Shown: one piece after another, positions 34,869 through 45,841 of the stretch
How positions within the stretch are numbered: the stretch's first letter is position 1
Layout of the letters: each line of letters starts with the position of its first letter
NCBI GenBank assembly: GCA_022839625.1
Contig: JALHJL010000030.1
Span: 1-45,841 of the forward strand
Length of the DNA: 45,841 bases
DNA from: Phycisphaerales bacterium
GTDB taxonomy: Bacteria; Planctomycetota; Phycisphaerae; UBA1845; Fen-1342
Direction: 5' to 3'
Translations under genes and position numbers: made by a program
The notes under the pieces: model-generated
What the model saw: only the letters and a program-made list of their open reading frames with translations
Database searches by the model: none
What the model was told of the DNA's origin: nothing

Positions 34869-35636
34869 ATGCGCATCGTGATAACGAACGACGACGGGAT
34901 TCTGGCACCGGGGCTGGCGGCCCTGCGCGAGGCCGTCGCCGACCTGGGGCAGGTCGACGTGGTCGCGCCCCACGATTCCCAGTCGGGCGTGGGGCACGCG
35001 GTGTCGGTCCTGACCCCGCTGCTCGTGCGGCGCGTGCACGTCAACCACGCCTTCTGGGGGTGGAGCGTGGTGGGGCGGCCGGCGGATTGCGTCAAGCTGG
35101 CGATGATCGAGCTGTTGCCCGAGCGGCCGGACCTGCTGCTGAGCGGCATCAACGCGGGGGCCAACGCCGGCGTGAATGTGCTGTACAGCGGGACGATCGC
35201 CGGTGCGGTCGAAGGGGCGCTGTTCGGCGTGCCGTCCGTCGCGTTCTCGTTGCAGCTTTCAGACGAGTTGGACTTTCGCCGGGCGGGGTGCGTGGCACGG
35301 CGGATTCTGGAACAGGTGATCGCAGCGAAGCCGCCGCCGGGCACCTGCCTCAGCGTGAACATACCCGCGCTGGACGCGGGCTGGCCGCGGGGCGTGCGGG
35401 TCTGCCCGCAGGCGCCCATCAACTGGGAAGAGCACTACGAAAAGAAGACCGAGAGCGATGCCCGCACCATCTACTGGCTGACCGGAGCCCTGCCGGACCA
35501 CGAGCATTGCCCGGACAGCGACCTTGCGGCGATCCGCAGTGGGTACGTCGCGATCACGCCGTTGCGGGCCGACCTGACGGACCGCGAGCAACTCGCGCGC
35601 GTGAGCCGGTGGCCCTGGCCGGCGACGTTTGCGTAG
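34869..35636 (+). CDS. surE: 5'/3'-nucleotidase SurE
   Basis: A 255-residue metal-dependent phosphatase that hydrolyses nucleoside monophosphates, a survival protein of stationary phase. The N-terminal ITNDDGILAPGLAAL holds the metal-binding Asp pair. DVVAPHDSQSGVGHAVS, LLLSGINAGANAGVNVLYSG and GTIAGAVEGALFG are family signatures; the C-terminal segment ends in DLAAIRSGYVAITPLRADLT. Length is normal. ATG 34869 is preferred over in-frame starts upstream because GAGGT precedes it and homology begins exactly there. It is transcribed alone, convergent with rpoC. Confidence 0.96.
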   Translation: MRIVITNDDGILAPGLAALREAVADLGQVDVVAPHDSQSGVGHAVSVLTPLLVRRVHVNHAFWGWSVVGRPADCVKLAMIELLPERPDLLLSGINAGANAGVNVLYSGTIAGAVEGALFGVPSVAFSLQLSDELDFRRAGCVARRILEQVIAAKPPPGTCLSVNIPALDAGWPRGVRVCPQAPINWEEHYEKKTESDARTIYWLTGALPDHEHCPDSDLAAIRSGYVAITPLRADLTDREQLARVSRWPWPATFA

Positions 35637-35683
35637 ACTTCGTGACCCACCCGCGGCACAGGCATCCGGCCCGTGTCAGTTAG

Positions 35684-35811
35684 CAGTCCGCCGCAGAAGT
35701 GTAGCGCCGGACCTCCGAGTCCGGCGAGGATCTCATGCGGCTCGAGAGACGTCGGACACTGAGGTCCGACGCTACAGGCGCGTGGCCCACGGAGACTTCT
35801 GCGGCGGCCCG
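35684..35811 (+). repeat. Interspersed repeat family B, copy 2
   Basis: A 128-bp copy with ends CAGTCCGCCGCAGAAGT (35684-35700) and ACTTCTGCGGCGGCCCG (35795-35811), inverted at nearly all positions. It starts 47 nt after the surE stop, in the convergent gap before the rpoC stop at 35927. Relative to copy 1 it lacks two internal segments of about 20 and 16 bp. The remaining 290-bp gap (35637-35926) shows no gene. Confidence 0.8.
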
Positions 35812-35926
35812 TCAGGGGCCAGATGCCGGTGCCACACTGCCAGACCAAACTCCGCCGAACCGGCCGCATCCGCTTGCGGCTCGGGAGCCGGCAGGGACTG
35901 GCGTTACGCGCGGGCTCGGCGGCCAG

Positions 35927-40336
<4,410 letters not shown>

Positions 40337-40382
40337 TGGCTGTCATACCTCGTGTCTACTTGCCTTGCGTCTCGCCTTCCGG

Positions 40383-40406
40383 CCGCGCGGGTGCCGGTCC
40401 GCGCGG
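40383..40406 (-). promoter_or_regulatory. Perfect 8-bp GC hairpin between the GNAT gene and rpoC
   Basis: CCGCGCGG occurs twice around an 8-nt loop (ACCGGCAC on the minus strand). The motif is self-complementary, so the stem is perfect. No T-run follows, which argues against a complete intrinsic terminator; attenuation, RNA processing or mRNA stabilisation would fit. It lies 47 nt before the rpoC ATG. Confidence 0.5.
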
Positions 40407-40418
40407 GGTGCTGCCCGG

Positions 40419-40910
40419 TTACGCCGGGGGAGGCTGCTGGTGGGCGCTGCTGGTGACCCAGTCTTCCGCCCGCATCGTCATGCCCACCAGGCCGCGGGCC
40501 TGGCGGAAGCCCAATTCCTCACAGAAGTCCACTTCGGTGCCATACGCCACCAGATCGACGCGCTGCACGCCCGCGGCGTACATGGCATCCAGGATGCGGC
40601 GCGCCATCTCCGTTGCGATGCCGTGGGTATCGTGCTCGATCCGGCCGTCGGTGCGGGTGACCGCCGCCGGACCCTGGTAGGCCGGGTCCAGCTTGCACTC
40701 GGTCAGGTAGCCGCGCAACCCGTCGCACACGCCGCGCGCAATGCCAATCAGGCGGTCGTCCGCGCGGGCGGTGACGAAGGCGGCGCTGTTGGCCATCATG
40801 CTGCGAATCTGCTCCGGCCGTGCGGCGATGTCGTGGTTGAGCCGACGATAGAACTCCGCCAATTCCTCGGGCGTCAAGTCCTGGCCGGCTCCGTACACAA
40901 CTTGCGACAC
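40419..40910 (-). CDS. GNAT-family N-acetyltransferase encoded between rpoB and rpoC
   Basis: A 163-residue protein. AFVTARADDRLIGIARGVCD and YLTECKLDPAYQG are typical of GNAT strands 2-4. GIATEMARRILDAMYAAGVQ would be the acetyl-CoA helix, and VAYGTEVDFCEELGFRQA is the standard GNAT C-terminal motif. Between YQG and GIATEM lies an unusual insert of about 16 residues (PAAVTRTDGRIEHDTH), where the Q-x-x-G-x-G/A loop normally is; the loop may be displaced or altered. GTG 40910 is chosen for GGAG 7 nt upstream. It starts 29 nt after rpoB and ends 82 nt before rpoC, same strand, so it should be cotranscribed. Substrate unknown; acetylation of RNA polymerase is speculation. Confidence 0.85.
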   Translation of the reverse strand: MSQVVYGAGQDLTPEELAEFYRRLNHDIAARPEQIRSMMANSAAFVTARADDRLIGIARGVCDGLRGYLTECKLDPAYQGPAAVTRTDGRIEHDTHGIATEMARRILDAMYAAGVQRVDLVAYGTEVDFCEELGFRQARGLVGMTMRAEDWVTSSAHQQPPPA

Positions 40911-40939
40911 GGCAACACTCCACCCACACGGGCACGCGG

Positions 40940-44761
<3,822 letters not shown>

Positions 44762-45213
44762 GCGGGAGACCCTCGCGAACTCTCGAGCGACCGACGATGA
44801 ACAGCCCCCCAACCAGACGGACGCCGGCAGGGTATACGGACCAACATCCCCGCAGCGCAAACAACCCACGCCTACGGGCGTACTCCCAGCCGCTAGCTGC
44901 CTTCGCGATCAGCAAAACCTGGCGGTCCGTCGCGCGCCACCACAAAATCGTGCAAGCCACGTATTGTGATCTTATCCGCGTCCGAATGCAAGCACCATTC
45001 GACACCTTTTCTGCGAACGTGGTCCACTTTGTGAAACCGGCCCCAGGCCGGCCCGAAGCCGACCCGGCGCCCAAGGGGGTCTCGCGGCCGCTCGGGAGGC
45101 CAGCCGTCGCCAACCGCGTGCGCCGGGGCGTGCGTCGTCCAGCCCAGCCGGCCAGCAGGGGCCGGGCGCCACGAACGATGATTTCCTTTTTACGAAATCA
45201 ATTATAGGTTATT
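44762..45213. other. Divergent region between rpoB and ruvX
   Basis: The 452 bp must carry the rpoB promoter on the minus strand. I found only weak candidates (for instance TTGCAT and CAATAC 19 bp apart near 44990-44965), so the leader is probably longer than 200 nt. No ribosomal protein gene, tRNA or other RNA gene is recognisable. Confidence 0.4.
45179..45200 (+). promoter_or_regulatory. Inverted repeat just before ruvX
   Basis: TGATTTC (45179-45185) and GAAATCA (45194-45200) form a perfect 7-bp inverted repeat with an 8-bp A/T-rich spacer, ending 13 nt before the ruvX ATG in a local AT-rich island. It could be an operator or a leader hairpin. Confidence 0.4.
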
Positions 45214-45630
45214 ATGGGACGTATAGTAGGGATTGATTACGGCGTACGACGCATCGGCCTCGCTGTCTCCGACCTGCGTGGGCGCATCGCCAGCCCAGCC
45301 GGGGCGCTGGCGGCCTCCGGGAGCGCGCCCAAGGACGCCGAGCTCGTCCTGAGTTGGGCGACCGAGCAGGGCGCCGAGATGCTCGTCCTGGGGCTTCCGC
45401 TCAACATGGACGGCACCGACAGCGCCCAAACCAGGTTGACCCGCAAGGTGGCAGATGAGCTGCATCGACTGGGTGCGTCGGCCGTAGTGCTGTGGGATGA
45501 ACGCCTGAGCAGCTTTCAGGCGGATGCTCACCTCGACTCTGCGCAGGTGCGGGGGGCACGAAGACGGAAGCTCCGGGACGCCTTGGCCGCGCAGGTGGTG
45601 CTCCAGTCATACCTCGATGCCCATCCGTAG
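45214..45630 (+). CDS. ruvX: Putative pre-16S rRNA nuclease / Holliday junction resolvase-like protein (YqgF family)
   Basis: A 138-residue RNase H-fold protein. RIVGIDYGVRRIGLAVSD carries the first catalytic Asp; LVLGLPLNMDG and VLWDERLSS the second acidic site; KLRDALAAQVVLQSYLD closes the fold with the last Asp. Members act in 16S rRNA 5'-end maturation and were first proposed as Holliday junction resolvases. Length is standard. A weak AGGT precedes the ATG. The gene is divergent from rpoB. Its stop codon is directly followed by repeat family B copy 3. Confidence 0.95.
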   Translation: MGRIVGIDYGVRRIGLAVSDLRGRIASPAGALAASGSAPKDAELVLSWATEQGAEMLVLGLPLNMDGTDSAQTRLTRKVADELHRLGASAVVLWDERLSSFQADAHLDSAQVRGARRRKLRDALAAQVVLQSYLDAHP

Positions 45631-45761
45631 CAGTCGGCCGCAGAACTCCTCGTGGACCGCTCAACCGTAGCGTTGGACCTGAGCCTGCCCGCCGTGGCGG
45701 GTGTCCGACGTTTTTCGAGCCGAATGGAATCCTCGCCGGACACGGAGGTCCGGCGCTATCC
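45631..45761 (-). repeat. Interspersed repeat family B, copy 3, one end decayed
   Basis: Starting at the base after the ruvX stop, the sequence matches copy 1 in inverted orientation: CAGTCGGCCGCAGAACT, then GTAGCGTTGGACCTGAGCC, CCCGCCGTGGCGGGTGTCCG and ACGTTTTTCGAGCCGA, to GGTCCGGCGCTA at the far end. The distal terminal repeat is missing, replaced by unrelated sequence. The last 80 bp of the window show no feature. Confidence 0.72.
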
Positions 45762-45841
45762 ATGAAAGGCATCTTCGTGTCAAGGGTGGCGTCCGTCTGC
45801 ACAGTCTCCGCGTACGGTCGCAGCGCTCTTCGCGTCCGCTG

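Noticed and set aside
44762..45213. A tRNA or ribosomal protein gene between rpoB and ruvX
   Set aside because: No cloverleaf and no ribosomal protein sequence could be found on either strand.

Overview
The window is GC-rich DNA from what looks like an uncultured planctomycete, most likely near the class Phycisphaerae. This is inferred from family content, not from a marker phylogeny. The clues are type I dockerin domains of the GDxNGDG form at the ends of secreted proteins, DPNDPN-type linkers in an RHS protein, an ECF sigma factor of the TIGR02999 type beside a Ser/Thr kinase with a TPR-like tail, many lipoproteins, and an rpoB-rpoC locus detached from the ribosomal protein genes.

Layout. 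1-3043 (-): the first ~1,014 residues of a secreted RHS/YD-repeat protein that runs off the left edge; its best start is a non-canonical ATC behind a perfect GGAGGT. 3411-4682 (+): bifunctional riboflavin enzyme RibBA. 4847-9836 (-): a compact TetR - membrane fusion protein - RND pump operon with overlapping stop/start codons and a promoter that overlaps a palindromic operator. 10011-11700 (-): a DedA/YqaA-like membrane protein followed by a TerC/Alx-type transporter. 11923-17231: three lipoproteins. 17427-21038 (+): ECF sigma factor and membrane Ser/Thr kinase. 21103-23658 (+): secreted GH13 alpha-glucan hydrolase. 23757-27830 (-): secreted M12-type metalloprotease with Ig-like, kelch-like and dockerin regions. 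28146-28440: a gene graveyard joining the 5' end of a DUF5655/NucS-like gene to a copied 3' end of the GH13 gene. 28485-34268 (+): tricorn-like protease, TIGR01777 epimerase, photolyase. 34315-34740 (-): RHS/dockerin pseudogene. 34869-35636 (+): SurE. 35927-44761 (-): rpoB, a GNAT acetyltransferase gene, rpoC. 45214-45630 (+): RuvX.

Two features stand out. First, a GNAT-family gene lies between rpoB and rpoC on the same strand and in the same apparent operon, with a strong hairpin just before rpoC; these two genes are normally adjacent. Second, two families of short (about 85-170 bp) repeats with inverted ends occur three times each. They mostly sit directly behind stop codons, often filling the gap between convergent genes, so they look like mobile 3'-end or terminator modules. 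Both families share a similar terminal motif (GTCCGC-N-G-[AC]-AGAAG). A 128-bp, 126/128-identical duplication of the GH13 gene tail 4.8 kb downstream shows recent local rearrangement.

I saw no CRISPR array, rRNA, recognisable tRNA or transposase gene.
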